This document shows, one piece after another, positions 26,425-35,523 of a DNA stretch of 64,000 nt; position 1 is the stretch's first letter; each line of letters starts with the position of its first letter. The DNA comes from Hohaiivirga grylli (GTDB lineage Bacteria; Pseudomonadota; Alphaproteobacteria; Rhizobiales; Beijerinckiaceae), in NCBI RefSeq assembly GCF_039655745.1, contig NZ_JBBYXI010000003.1:372001-436000 (forward strand), given 5' to 3'. The translations under genes were made by a program, and so were the position numbers. The notes beneath the pieces were generated by a model that had not been told where the DNA came from, made no database searches, and was given only the letters and a program-made list of their open reading frames with translations.

Positions 26425-27189
26425 TCACTTGGGCTGCATCCGGATAGCCCCATCAAGACGAATGACTTCGCCGTTCAGATAGCTGTTTGTGATGATCTGC
26501 TCAGCCAGAGCGGCGTATTCTGCCGGTTTGCCAAGACGGGCAGGAAACGGAACCATTTTACCCAAGGCATCCTGTATTTCCTGAGGCATGCCCAGCAGCA
26601 TCGGTGTTTCCATGATGCCTGGTGCAATGGTCATAACACGGATGCCATAACGGGCTAATTCGCGCGCGATTGGCAGCATCATGCCGACAATGCCACCTTT
26701 GGAGGCAGAATAGGCTGCCTGGCCCAGCTGTCCTTCGAAGGCTGCAATTGAAGCGGTATTAATGATAACGCCGCGCTCCCCATTTGCATTTGGTTCATTG
26801 TTCTGCATGACCTCAGCAGCAAGGCGGATCATATTGAAACTGCCTACAAGGTTGATGTTGATGCAGTTGGCAAATGTGGACAGCCGATGAGGGCCTTCTT
26901 TGCCAAGAACCTTCTCACCAGGTGCAATGCCGGCGCAGTTGATCAGGCCGCCTAAAGGTCCCATTGTCTGAGCTGCAGCGAATGTGGCTATTGCGCTCTC
27001 TTCACTTGTGACATCGGTCTTGATGAATTTTGCAGTGCTGCCAAGATCAGTAGCTTTCTTTTCACCGGCATCCTGATTGACGTCAGCCAGAATAACCTTG
27101 CCACCTTGGGCAACAATCATTTCTGCTGTTGCGGCGCCGAGCCCCGATGCTCCGCCTGTAATTATGAAAACATTATTGCGGATATCCAT
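26425..27189 (-). CDS. 3-hydroxyacyl-CoA dehydrogenase, SDR type (HSD17B10-like)
   Basis: 254 residues. Classical short-chain dehydrogenase: ITGGASGLGAATA binds NAD, NCAGIAP and NTASIAAFEGQ follow, and YSASKGG holds the catalytic Tyr and Lys. The pattern resembles type-2 3-hydroxyacyl-CoA dehydrogenases (HSD17B10), which oxidise 3-hydroxybutyryl-CoA or 2-methyl-3-hydroxybutyryl-CoA. First gene of the operon; the thiolase start lies 41 bases after its stop. No enoyl-CoA hydratase is present in the cluster. Confidence 0.9.
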   Translation of the reverse strand: MDIRNNVFIITGGASGLGAATAEMIVAQGGKVILADVNQDAGEKKATDLGSTAKFIKTDVTSEESAIATFAAAQTMGPLGGLINCAGIAPGEKVLGKEGPHRLSTFANCININLVGSFNMIRLAAEVMQNNEPNANGERGVIINTASIAAFEGQLGQAAYSASKGGIVGMMLPIARELARYGIRVMTIAPGIMETPMLLGMPQEIQDALGKMVPFPARLGKPAEYAALAEQIITNSYLNGEVIRLDGAIRMQPK

Positions 27190-27334
27190 AAAGTGCTCCT
27201 GAAGTTAGGGGAGTTCAACTTTCTGGATTGTCTTTTGCCATAACTGGCAACAAATCATAGCGCTACAAAAGCCGAATTCTTGGCCTAAAGTCTTAGAAAA
27301 ATAAGCCGACTGGCCTATAACCCACTCTTAAAAC

Positions 27335-27369
27335 AATAAAAAAATCCGATCAGAAAACTGACCGGATTT
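27335..27369 (-). terminator. Intrinsic terminator of the argB block
   Basis: A 12-bp stem (27342-27353 with 27358-27369), loop of four. The one non-Watson-Crick position becomes a G-U pair only in minus-strand RNA, and the T-run also lies on the minus side, so the direction is clear. Confidence 0.88.
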
Positions 27370-27391
27370 AAAAAGAAATGATGAAATTCAA

Positions 27392-28309
27392 TTATCGGCG
27401 GATCAGGGTACCGGCACCATGGTCTGTGAAAAGCTCGAGCAGAACAGAATGAGGAACCTTGCCGTCAAGGATAACAACTGCTTCCACGCCCTGTTCAAGA
27501 GCGTAAATGCAGGTCTCGATTTTTGGAATCATACCATCTGTAATCGTGCCATCTGCAATGAGACGACGGCAGTCATCAATGGTCAGTTCCGGAATCAGGT
27601 TTTTGTTCTTGTCCAGAACGCCCGGAACATCAGTTAGCAACAGCAGGCGTTTTGCCCCCATAGAACCGGCAATGGCACCTGCAAAGGTATCTGCGTTGAC
27701 GTTATATGTCTGCCCGTCATGACTTCCTGCAACCGGGGCGATGACAGGTATCAGTTCTGCTCCAAGAACAGAATCGAGAATAGCGCGGTTGACCTTTTCT
27801 GGTTCACCAACAAAGCCAAGATCAATAACCTTTTCAATGTTGGAATCCGGATCAATCGTTGTACGGGTCAATTTGCGGGCCTTGACCATGTTGCCGTCTT
27901 TGCCGCACAGACCGATAGCTTTTCCGCCTTCAGCTGAAATCCAGCCAACAATCTGTTTATTGATTGAGCCCGCCAGTACCATCTCAACGATTTCAACGGT
28001 TGCCTTATCGGTAACACGCAAGCCACCTGCGAATTCAGATTTGATGCCAAGCTTTTCAAGCATCTTGCCAATCTGGGGGCCACCACCGTGAACAATGATT
28101 GGCTTAAGGCCTGCTTGTTCCATCAGAACAATATCTTCTGCAAAATCCTTGGCCGCATCGGCATCGCCCATAGCGTGTCCGCCGTATTTTACGACGACAA
28201 CTTCCTGATCATATCGCTGCATATGGGGAAGGGCCTGAACGAGAATTTCAGCCTGAACATGGACGTTGGGAAGAGAATTCTTGTCTTGTACAGAAGTTGT
28301 GTCGCTCAT
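27392..28309 (-). CDS. argB: Acetylglutamate kinase
   Basis: 305 residues from ATG 28309, which has GGAAA six bases upstream; 28321 is an alternative start. VVKYGGHAMGD and IIVHGGGPQIGKML form the phosphate and acetylglutamate sites. LLLTDVPGVLD and DGMIPKIETCIYAL follow near the end. It phosphorylates N-acetylglutamate, the committed step of arginine synthesis. It lies downstream of engB and the DUF423 gene, an order I associate with Brucella and relatives. Confidence 0.96.
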   Translation of the reverse strand: MSDTTSVQDKNSLPNVHVQAEILVQALPHMQRYDQEVVVVKYGGHAMGDADAAKDFAEDIVLMEQAGLKPIIVHGGGPQIGKMLEKLGIKSEFAGGLRVTDKATVEIVEMVLAGSINKQIVGWISAEGGKAIGLCGKDGNMVKARKLTRTTIDPDSNIEKVIDLGFVGEPEKVNRAILDSVLGAELIPVIAPVAGSHDGQTYNVNADTFAGAIAGSMGAKRLLLLTDVPGVLDKNKNLIPELTIDDCRRLIADGTITDGMIPKIETCIYALEQGVEAVVILDGKVPHSVLLELFTDHGAGTLIRR

Positions 28310-28386
28310 GATTGTTTCCATTTTCCGGAAATGATTACATAGCTTATCTCAGATTTTTCTGAGGCAAAAGACGAATTGATCAGGCT

Positions 28387-28770
28387 TTAGTCTGTTCGCT
28401 TTTGAGCAAAAATAGCTGCTATTGAAACCAATAACCAACCTCCGATAATCAGGAAGCCACCTGTTGGTGCAGCATTTGCAAAAAGTCTGTCGTAAACAAA
28501 AACGCGCATGCAGAGATCGCCAGCGAAAAGCATAATGCCTGCAACAAAAAACCATCCAGCCAGACGGGAAATGACTTTTGAAGCCATATCAATGTGGGCA
28601 ATGATGGCGACAGCAATGATTGCCGGGGTATGAAAGAGCATAATATTTGCAGCCGTTGCCAAACGGCCCGTGTCAATGTCAGCCATATGAGCTGCCAGTG
28701 AGGCGAGAGAGACGCCTATGACACCAAACAGACCTGCGATTATCAGAAGCAGACGATCTTGAATATTCAT
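28387..28770 (-). CDS. DUF423 family small membrane protein
   Basis: 127 residues with four hydrophobic segments. GLFGVIGVSLASLAAHM at the start and PTGGFLIIGGWLL at the end are the DUF423 (YgdD-like) pattern. An inner-membrane protein of unknown function. Its start overlaps the engB stop by four bases, so the two are translated together. Confidence 0.85.
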   Translation of the reverse strand: MNIQDRLLLIIAGLFGVIGVSLASLAAHMADIDTGRLATAANIMLFHTPAIIAVAIIAHIDMASKVISRLAGWFFVAGIMLFAGDLCMRVFVYDRLFANAAPTGGFLIIGGWLLVSIAAIFAQKRTD

Positions 28771-29423
28771 TGTGTCGTTGACCTTTCACTTACCAGCTTC
28801 GCAATACTGGCACGCAGTTCAGCGATTCCAAGCCCTTTGCGGCTGGAAGTCATCATGACCTCCGGATAGGCCGCGGGGCGCTTACTCAGTGCTTGTTGGA
28901 CGCTTTCAACGCACTTTTCAAGCTCGCCTTTTTTCAGTTCGTCAATTTTGGTCAAAACGATTTGATAGGAAACGGCGGCTTTATCAAGGCCATCAAGAAC
29001 CTCAAGATCAATAGGTTTAAACCCATGCCGGGAATCTATTAAAACCAGTACACGTACCAGGCTTGCCCGACCGCGTAGATAATCATGGATAAGTTTTGTC
29101 CAGGTTGCGACTTTTTCCTTACCCGCTGCGGCGTAACCATAACCGGGCATATCAACCAGATTGAATGCATTATTGATGTTAAAGAAGTTCAGCTCTTGTG
29201 TTCGCCCGGGTGTATGGGAGGTTCTGGCCAACGTCTTACGACCGGTAAGAGCATTCACGAGACTGGATTTTCCTACATTTGAGCGCCCTGCAAATGCAAT
29301 CTCAATTCGCTCGATTGGAGGAAGGCCGCCGAGAGAGGCTCCACCCCAGAAGAAGTCAGAGGGGCCGGCAAATAATTTGCGACCTGCTTCTATTTCCCTG
29401 TTTTTGTCGGCGTCTTCACTCAT
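28767..29423 (-). CDS. engB: Ribosome biogenesis GTP-binding protein YihA/YsxC
   Basis: 218 residues with a single Era-like GTPase domain: GRSNVGKSSL (G1), TPGRTQ (G2), DMPGYG (G3), TKIDE (G4), TSSRKGLG (G5). It is needed for assembly of the large ribosomal subunit. It starts a short unit with the DUF423 gene and argB; the yidC terminator lies between it and yidC. Confidence 0.96.
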   Translation of the reverse strand: MSEDADKNREIEAGRKLFAGPSDFFWGGASLGGLPPIERIEIAFAGRSNVGKSSLVNALTGRKTLARTSHTPGRTQELNFFNINNAFNLVDMPGYGYAAAGKEKVATWTKLIHDYLRGRASLVRVLVLIDSRHGFKPIDLEVLDGLDKAAVSYQIVLTKIDELKKGELEKCVESVQQALSKRPAAYPEVMMTSSRKGLGIAELRASIAKLVSERSTTQ

Positions 29424-29481
29424 CTCATCTGTCCGTATCTGAAATATTTTTATGCAGGTATGATATCAACTGAACCTTAAT

Positions 29482-29519
29482 AAAAAACAAGGGCCGGATA
29501 TGAAAACCCGGCCCTTGTT
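29482..29519 (-). terminator. Intrinsic terminator of yidC
   Basis: A perfect 12-bp stem (29486-29497 with 29508-29519), 10-base loop, and a minus-strand T6 run. It sits between the yidC stop and the start of engB. Confidence 0.88.
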
Positions 29520-29542
29520 CCATTTTCTTTTAACCTAGCTGA

Positions 29543-31321
29543 TTAGGCAGCCTTACGTTTGAAAACATTTTTAAGGTTATCCCACAGCTCAACTTTTACA
29601 CCATGACGCTTCATGATGAAGTACTGCTGAATGACGGACAGGGTGTTGTTCCATGCCCAGTAGATAACCAGACCAGCAGGGAAGTGAGCCAGCATGAATG
29701 TGAAGATCAGTGGCATCCATGCAAAGATCATCTGCTGGGTTGGGTCTGCTGCCTGTGGGTTCATCTTCATTTGAATCCACATTGTGAGACCCATAATGAC
29801 CGGCCATGCACCAAGCATCAGGAAGGAACCGATGACAGGGAAGGTGCTTGGATCAAACGGAATGAGGCCAAACAGGTTGAAGATTGTTGTTGGATCGGGT
29901 GCTGCAAGATCTTTGATCCAGCCGATGAATGGCGCATGGCGCATTTCGATCGAGACAAACAGAACCTTGTACAGAGCGAAGAAGACCGGAATCTGAACCA
30001 GCATCGGCCAGCAGCCGGAAACCGGATTGATTTTCTCTTTCTTGTACAGCTCCATCAATGCCTGCTGCTGCTTGGTTTTGTCATCAGCATAGCGTTCACG
30101 GATGGCTGTCATTTCCGGCTGTACGGCTTTCATCTTTGCCATTGAGGCATAAGACTTGTTCGCCAGTGGCAGGAAGATGAGCTTGATCAGCAGAGTGATG
30201 ACAAGGATGGAAACACCAAAGTTGCCAACAAACTTGTAAAGAAAATCAATGACCTTGAAGAGTGGCCGAGTGATGAAGAAGAACCAGCCCCAGTCAATCA
30301 AACGGTCAAAACGATCTACCTTCAGCTGTGTCTGATAAGCATCAAGAACAGAGGCCTCTTTGGCTCCAGCGAAGAAATGCTGCGTGTTTTCTGTTGTTGC
30401 ACCTGCTGCGAGTGAGCGGGTCGTACCCACAACAGCCGCCTGATAGACATTGCCAACAGTTGGGTCTGCGCGCTGCGTGAAAGAGCCACGATAGGTCTGG
30501 CTCTGATCTGGGATCAGCGCTGTTGCCCAGTATTTGTCTGAGAAACCGACATAGCCACCTTTAAGATTGGCCCATTCCTTACCGTGATCATAGTTGGCCC
30601 CGGCGGCTTCTTTCGCAACGGCGTCATAGGTATATTCCTGCAGGCCATTGTCACCGAGAATACCGATCATGCCTTCGTGGAGAACGGCATAACCAGCAAC
30701 CTGTGGCTTACCGTAGCGCGCAATAATGCCGTATGGTGTCAGGTCAATGGCAGCTTCTGAATTGTTCTTGACGCTGTCTGCAACTGTAAACAGGGCTTTA
30801 TCGTCTACGGAAATGGTGCGCGTAAATACAAGGCCCTTACCGTTGTCCCATGTCAGAACAAGCGGCTGTGTTGGGGTCAATGCAGTGCTGCTGGTTGTCC
30901 AGAGAGTATCACTGTTTGGAAGCTGAGATGCATCTGTGCCGAGCCAGTTGAATTCTGCCTGATAAGCATTTGCTGCGCCCTTTGGTGTCATCAAAGTGAT
31001 GATCGGGCTGCTTGGATCAACTGTTTCGCGGTAATTTTTGAGCTTCACATCGTCAATACGACCACCTTTGAGGGAGATAGATCCTTCAATGGATGGGGTA
31101 TCAATTTTGACGCGCGGGGACTGATCCAGAACGGTATCACGTGTTTCCAATACCTTGGTGGCCTGTGCCTGAGGTGTTGCAGTGTTTTGCTGCGTAACCT
31201 GAGTCTGCTGCTGAGGAGGAGCAGGGGGAGCCTCTGGGGTCGGGAAAACATAGTTCCAGCCAAAAAGAATGGCTATGGAAATGATGATAGTGAGAAATAG
31301 GTTACGATTCTCTTGACTCAT
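29543..31321 (-). CDS. yidC: Membrane protein insertase YidC
   Basis: 592 residues from ATG 31321, with GGAAGAG before it. The N-terminal membrane anchor (NLFLTIIISIAILFGWNYVF) is followed by a Pro/Gln-rich linker, a large periplasmic beta-domain, and the conserved five-helix insertase domain (FGVSILVITLLIKLIFLPLA, MKAVQPEM, VSGCWPMLVQIPVFFALYKV). It inserts and folds inner-membrane proteins alone or with SecYEG. Downstream of rnpA and rpmH, as in most bacteria. Confidence 0.97.
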   Translation of the reverse strand: MSQENRNLFLTIIISIAILFGWNYVFPTPEAPPAPPQQQTQVTQQNTATPQAQATKVLETRDTVLDQSPRVKIDTPSIEGSISLKGGRIDDVKLKNYRETVDPSSPIITLMTPKGAANAYQAEFNWLGTDASQLPNSDTLWTTSSTALTPTQPLVLTWDNGKGLVFTRTISVDDKALFTVADSVKNNSEAAIDLTPYGIIARYGKPQVAGYAVLHEGMIGILGDNGLQEYTYDAVAKEAAGANYDHGKEWANLKGGYVGFSDKYWATALIPDQSQTYRGSFTQRADPTVGNVYQAAVVGTTRSLAAGATTENTQHFFAGAKEASVLDAYQTQLKVDRFDRLIDWGWFFFITRPLFKVIDFLYKFVGNFGVSILVITLLIKLIFLPLANKSYASMAKMKAVQPEMTAIRERYADDKTKQQQALMELYKKEKINPVSGCWPMLVQIPVFFALYKVLFVSIEMRHAPFIGWIKDLAAPDPTTIFNLFGLIPFDPSTFPVIGSFLMLGAWPVIMGLTMWIQMKMNPQAADPTQQMIFAWMPLIFTFMLAHFPAGLVIYWAWNNTLSVIQQYFIMKRHGVKVELWDNLKNVFKRKAA

Positions 31322-31386
31322 TATTCTCTTCCAGGCGGTATTTCGCCGGTTCACCTGATTTCCAGGAACACCGTGTGACGTTGATG

Positions 31387-31767
31387 TCAGGGATCCCTGC
31401 GTTGATGGTTTACGCTTTTGGGCTTTGATACCACCCTCAAGGCGCTCGCGATATCGCTTACGAGTACGTTATATTCTGCTGAAAGGATAGTCCGCCGGCC
31501 AATAATCACCATATCAATCGCAATATTTTCATGGCCTGACACTGCTTGTGCGACGGCGTTACGCAGGCGGCGCTTAATGCGATTGCGCTCTGTTGCATGC
31601 CCAACCTTTTTAGTTACGGTCAGACCAAAGCGGAGGCCCGGGTTTTCGGTATGCTCATTGGGAGAACGAAGGCGCCCTTGAACACTCATCCTCTCGGTAT
31701 GGAAGCGGCGGCCAGAGGCCGCCGCAACAAAGTCCGGTCGTTTCTTTATTCGCCCGATGGCACACAT
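31387..31767 (-). CDS. rnpA: Ribonuclease P protein component
   Basis: 126 residues from ATG 31767. The start is uncertain: a TTG at 31782 with GAGGG upstream is also possible. IGRIKKRPDFVAAASGRRF is the usual beginning of RnpA, and the RNA-binding RNR motif is GHATERNRIKRRLRNAV. With the RNase P RNA it removes 5' leaders from tRNA precursors. It sits between rpmH and yidC. Confidence 0.93.
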   Translation of the reverse strand: MCAIGRIKKRPDFVAAASGRRFHTERMSVQGRLRSPNEHTENPGLRFGLTVTKKVGHATERNRIKRRLRNAVAQAVSGHENIAIDMVIIGRRTILSAEYNVLVSDIASALRVVSKPKSVNHQRRDP

Positions 31768-31801
31768 ATTTTCTGCGCTCAACGGGTTAGCCCTCGAAAC
31801 C

Positions 31802-31936
31802 TCAGGCTGACAAACGCTTGCGGCCACGAGCGCGACGGGCTGCAATAACCTTACGGCCACCACGTGTCGCCATACGTGCACGGTAGCCGTGACGACGCTT
31901 GCGGACGAGCTTGCTTGGTTGATAAGTTCTTTTCAC
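31802..31936 (-). CDS. rpmH: 50S ribosomal protein L34
   Basis: 44 residues, MKRTYQPSKLVRKRRHG to GRKRLSA, the complete L34 sequence pattern. It starts with GTG at 31936 after GGAGATGAG. First gene of the rpmH-rnpA-yidC unit, with a promoter and hairpin in its leader at 32001-32072. Confidence 0.97.
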   Translation of the reverse strand: MKRTYQPSKLVRKRRHGYRARMATRGGRKVIAARRARGRKRLSA

Positions 31937-32000
31937 GGTCTCATCTCCGGGGCGGATCGATGCATATTGCACCGCGGCGGTAAAACCGCCTGTCCTAAAC

Positions 32001-32030
32001 AAAAAAAGCGCAGCGCCCCGCAAGGAGCGC
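32001..32030 (-). terminator. Terminator-like hairpin in the rpmH leader
   Basis: On the minus strand GCGCTCC (32024-32030) pairs with GGGGCGC (32013-32019) around a four-base loop, and T7 follows six bases later (32001-32007). It lies about 65 bases before the rpmH start and just downstream of a putative promoter, where it could attenuate. Confidence 0.55.
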
Positions 32031-32043
32031 CGTTGTAGGAAGC

Positions 32044-32072
32044 CTTATGGCTGACAGCCTACGGAAAGTCAA
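32044..32072 (-). promoter_or_regulatory. Putative sigma-70 promoter of rpmH
   Basis: TTGACT (32067-32072) and CATAAG (32044-32049) are spaced 17 bases on the minus strand. The -35 is good, the -10 only four of six. No gene lies further upstream on this strand until after the VTT gene, so a promoter must be near here. Confidence 0.45.
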
Positions 32073-32217
32073 TGTGTTTGATAACAACTTTCTAACCCTG
32101 GCGCTCTTTTTAAGTTATAGGTATTTTCCATATACAAAGGGCTAAATATGATGATGCTGTCATATAGGGCTTATCTAAATTCGATTTTTTATAACCGTCA
32201 GGCCCTGGGGGATATTA

Positions 32218-32976
32218 TTGAGAAAACGTCTTCTGCCTTTTATTTTGCTTATTCTGTTAGGCTGTTCAATCCTTGTTTCAGGTTTGATGGGGTGGATAGA
32301 TTTTAAACGCTTCGGTCTGATTTTGCTGTCTGAAGCGAGCGCAACACATGAAGTAAATCTGCCTCTGCTGTTTATTTTTATAAGCCTTTATGTGTTGGCG
32401 GTTGTGCTTTCCTTGCCCCTTGCTTTGCCTCTGACGCTGATTGGCGGGTTTCTCTTTGGGGGAATCATCGGTGGGGCTATTGCAGTTTTTGCAAAGACTC
32501 TTGGAAGTTTCATATTCTTCTGTGTTGCGCGATATGGGTTGATAGAAATTGGTCAGGATTACCTGAACAGAAAATTCCATGGCCTGAATGAGAGTATCAA
32601 AGAAAACGCGTTCCTATATATGCTTTTTCTCCGGTTTCAGCCGGTTGTACCCTTCTTTGTCGTCAATATTGCTGCAGCATTCTTCAGAATCAGGCCGATG
32701 ATATTCGTTGCTGCAACTATGATTGGTATAGCACCGGGTGCCTTTATTGCCGCATTCACGGGAAACAGCCTGAGAGATATTGCTAAAGATAATGTATCAT
32801 TTTTTGAGCAATGCCTGTTATCTGCAAGCCAGTTCTGTGATGAGGCATTTTCTACGTCGCAATTATGGACGCCTAAAACACTTCTTCTGTCGCTATCGCT
32901 TGCTGCCCTTGCCTTAGTGCCGATCCTCATTAAATCCTACGCTGGCAATCAGGTTGTAGATGATTATAAAAGGTAA
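32218..32976 (+). CDS. VTT/TVP38-TMEM64 family membrane protein
   Basis: 252 residues beginning with TTG at 32218 after GGGGGAT. About six hydrophobic segments with the family core LPLTLIGGFLFGGIIGGAIA and the FLRFQPVVPFFVVN segment. VTT (DedA-like) proteins move or scramble lipids or lipid carriers in the inner membrane; the precise role here is unknown. It is followed 76 bases later by a histidine kinase gene and may share a transcript with it. Confidence 0.85.
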   Translation: MRKRLLPFILLILLGCSILVSGLMGWIDFKRFGLILLSEASATHEVNLPLLFIFISLYVLAVVLSLPLALPLTLIGGFLFGGIIGGAIAVFAKTLGSFIFFCVARYGLIEIGQDYLNRKFHGLNESIKENAFLYMLFLRFQPVVPFFVVNIAAAFFRIRPMIFVAATMIGIAPGAFIAAFTGNSLRDIAKDNVSFFEQCLLSASQFCDEAFSTSQLWTPKTLLLSLSLAALALVPILIKSYAGNQVVDDYKR

Positions 32977-33052
32977 TGTGTCAGCTAACATATACGGCCT
33001 TATCTCTTGTCGTTATTCGTAAAGAAGATGTCACAAGCAGGGAAAACAGTAG

Positions 33053-34492
33053 ATGCCTTTGCCTGAAATCCTGAAGGGATGGATTAGAAAGCCAAATTTG
33101 GGGTTGTCGGGGCGACTGCTGATACTGACCATTCTCTTCGCGACGATTGCTGAAATCCTGATTTATATTCCTGCATTATCCTATTATCGCAGGGCACTTC
33201 TGAATGATCGCATATCAGCTGCCCATATTGCTGCCCTGGTTATGGATGTTTCCAGTGGTAAGCAGCTATCTCCTGAGAATGAGATGGAAGTGCTTCACGG
33301 CGTTGGCGTTAAGTATCTTGCTTTTGAGCGTAATGGGGTCCGCAATCTGTTAGCTGAAGGCACAATCAATCCTCATATCAGTAAGGTTGTTGATCTGCGT
33401 GATAGTTCCTGGAATGAGATGTTATATGGCGCCCTTGATGATTTATGGGGGGGTAAATCAGGCAGCTCCCGGATTATTGGTAATGCGCCGGGGATGAGCT
33501 CCGTTGAAATCATCATTGAGCGGCGCCCATTACAAAGAGAACTTATTGCCTTTTCAAAAATATTTCTGGGCTATTCAATCTTTACATCGCTTGTGACAGC
33601 CGGGCTGCTTTACTGGGCGCTTCAATGGATAATTGTTGCTCCTGTTTTACGGCTGTCTCGTAGCATCACACATTTTGCTCAATCACCAGAAGATACGACC
33701 CGCATCATAAAGATAAGCGGTAGGGGAGATGAAATAGGCCTTGCTGAGGATGCGCTTGAGAAGATGGAGCGTAGCCTTGCAGAAGAGCTGCGTAAAAAGC
33801 GTCATCTGGCAGAGCTTGGTCTTGCTGTCAGTAAAATCAACCATGAGCTGCGCAATATTTTTACAACAGCCCAGTTGTTGGCTGATCGATTAGAGAATGT
33901 TCCGGATGATCTTGTTCAGAGAACTGTTCCCCGGCTCGTGAGTGTGCTTGATCGAGCTATTGCCTTTTGTGAAGCGACATTGGCATTTGGGCGCGTTCAG
34001 GAAGAAGAGCCAAAGCGAGAGGTCTTTCCCGTCCTCGATATTCTTAATGATAGTGAAGAGTTGGCAGGCTTCCCAACTGGTAAAGAGATTCGTATTTCAA
34101 TAGATGTTGCCAAGGATATTGTCGTTGATGCAGACCGTGAGCAACTTACGCGCGTCATTGCCAATATCATGCGCAACAGCTTTCAGGCGCTTTCAGAAGC
34201 GAATGTTTCCCAGAAGGAAATTAAAATTATGGCCGCAAAGGCGGCACAGGCCACTTCAATAACGATTGAAGATAACGGAGTAGGCGTGCCTGAGATAATT
34301 CGCAAAAACCTCTTTAAGCCATTTCAAAGCAGTAAGGCCGGGCAAGCAAAGAATGCGGGTTCAGGCCTAGGATTGGCAATTGCCGCAGAAATTATAGAGC
34401 TTCATGGTGGGAGCATAGTGCTCAATGAGGTGGAGCAGGGTGCAAGCTTTACGATTACCATTCCTTTTCGGGCAGATTTTCTCAAGGTTTAA
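33053..34492 (+). CDS. Membrane sensor histidine kinase, orphan
   Basis: 479 residues. Two membrane segments (about residues 20-42 and 165-188) flank a periplasmic sensing region of about 120 residues; a HAMP segment follows. The dimerisation box has H264 in INHELRN. The ATPase domain shows NIMRNSFQAL (N box), EDNGVGVPE (G1) and GSGLGLAIAAEII (G2). It would autophosphorylate on H264 and pass phosphate to a response regulator, but none is encoded nearby. Confidence 0.9.
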   Translation: MPLPEILKGWIRKPNLGLSGRLLILTILFATIAEILIYIPALSYYRRALLNDRISAAHIAALVMDVSSGKQLSPENEMEVLHGVGVKYLAFERNGVRNLLAEGTINPHISKVVDLRDSSWNEMLYGALDDLWGGKSGSSRIIGNAPGMSSVEIIIERRPLQRELIAFSKIFLGYSIFTSLVTAGLLYWALQWIIVAPVLRLSRSITHFAQSPEDTTRIIKISGRGDEIGLAEDALEKMERSLAEELRKKRHLAELGLAVSKINHELRNIFTTAQLLADRLENVPDDLVQRTVPRLVSVLDRAIAFCEATLAFGRVQEEEPKREVFPVLDILNDSEELAGFPTGKEIRISIDVAKDIVVDADREQLTRVIANIMRNSFQALSEANVSQKEIKIMAAKAAQATSITIEDNGVGVPEIIRKNLFKPFQSSKAGQAKNAGSGLGLAIAAEIIELHGGSIVLNEVEQGASFTITIPFRADFLKV

Positions 34493-34658
34493 ACCACTAA
34501 CCGTTGATGGCTTCTCTCGAGAAACTGAGGGGATTTTGAAAAAATCCAAAATGTTTTCGCGGAAAATGCACTTTTTCACAAAAGGGGGCTTGCCAAGCCG
34601 CTCACAAGGTATTACTCCACCGCATCAGCTTTTCCTCCGACGAGGAAATACGCCATGC

Positions 34659-34735
34659 GCGCCCGTAGCTCAGCTGGATAGAGCACCAGACTACGAATCT
34701 GGGGGTCAGAGGTTCGAATCCTTTCGGGCGCGCCA
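34659..34735 (+). tRNA. tRNA-Arg (anticodon ACG)
   Basis: Acceptor GCGCCCG (34659-34665) pairs with CGGGCGC (34725-34731), discriminator G and encoded CCA at 34733-34735. D arm AGCTCAGCTGGATAGAGC, anticodon loop CTACGAA, and T arm AGAGGTTCGAATCCTTT are intact. ACG is normally edited to ICG to read CGU/CGC/CGA. Confidence 0.97.
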
Positions 34736-35523
34736 TTTATTTCATTGAAAATTTAATTGTTTATGCTTTTGCTTTTTTTTTGAATGCAATGGCTTTGTTA
34801 TGGGCATGTTTAGTATTTTAAATTGTTTAAGAACTATTTCAGTACTGGAGATTACCGTTTGAAAATTAAAAAAATAAGGGAATTTGATACCGATATTGGC
34901 TCCTTGATTATAAAAATTTAACAACATTTCATAAATTATATGGGCAAATTCTGCCTTGCTTAACATTAAAAGCTACTTGTGCTGGTGCTTGTTATCTTAA
35001 TGATGACGGGCAGTGCAAATGAGAAATGGGTACAAGAGTGCCCAGATTATAAATGTTCATGGGTTGAGCTTACGGATACTTATGATCTGATGAAAAGTTT
35101 TGGATGTGGGCAGATGGAGGGATTGATGCTGCCACTCTTTGGCTATGTGCTTTCAGATATGATCGCATTTATATGAAAGTGACTGATGTATGAGCATAGG
35201 CTATTGTTAAAGAATATAAATATTATTTTTTGAGGGCAGTCTAATAAATATTGGTATATCTTAGTTTCTGTATTTGTGAAATTTCTCACAAAAGGCTTAA
35301 GCGTTTACTCTTCAGTTCTGATCTGTTTCTGTTTTGATTCATATGTATATTCTATAATAAATATTATATATCAATATTGGTTTGTAATGAAAAATTATTA
35401 TTTTTACGCTTAATCCTTATTGATGATTGACATTTATGTTCGTATTAAATTAATGTGATAGCCAATATTATTTGTTCATGAACGCGATAATAAGACAAAT
35501 ATAGCGTTAAGTGGGGATTTAAG
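34736..35523. other. AT-rich gene-poor region before the autotransporter
   Basis: Nearly 790 very AT-rich bases with no convincing gene. An open stretch at 34979-35176 has no ribosome site or family resemblance. The last 150 bases carry many AT-rich candidate -10 elements and presumably the autotransporter promoter and long 5' leader; no unique site can be chosen. Confidence 0.6.

Noticed and set aside
29603..30145. 180-codon plus-strand frame opposite yidC
   Set aside because: Shadow of the conserved YidC insertase domain; rich in His and Cys from antisense reading of common codons.
34659..34735. tRNA-Arg as an integration site for the prophage
   Set aside because: The prophage lies over 6 kb away and no partial copy of the tRNA 3' end was seen at its edges.
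34979..35176. Open frame of 65 codons between tRNA-Arg and the autotransporter
   Set aside because: Starts without a ribosome site, no family resemblance, unnatural composition for its cysteines and tryptophans; probably non-coding or a decayed remnant.
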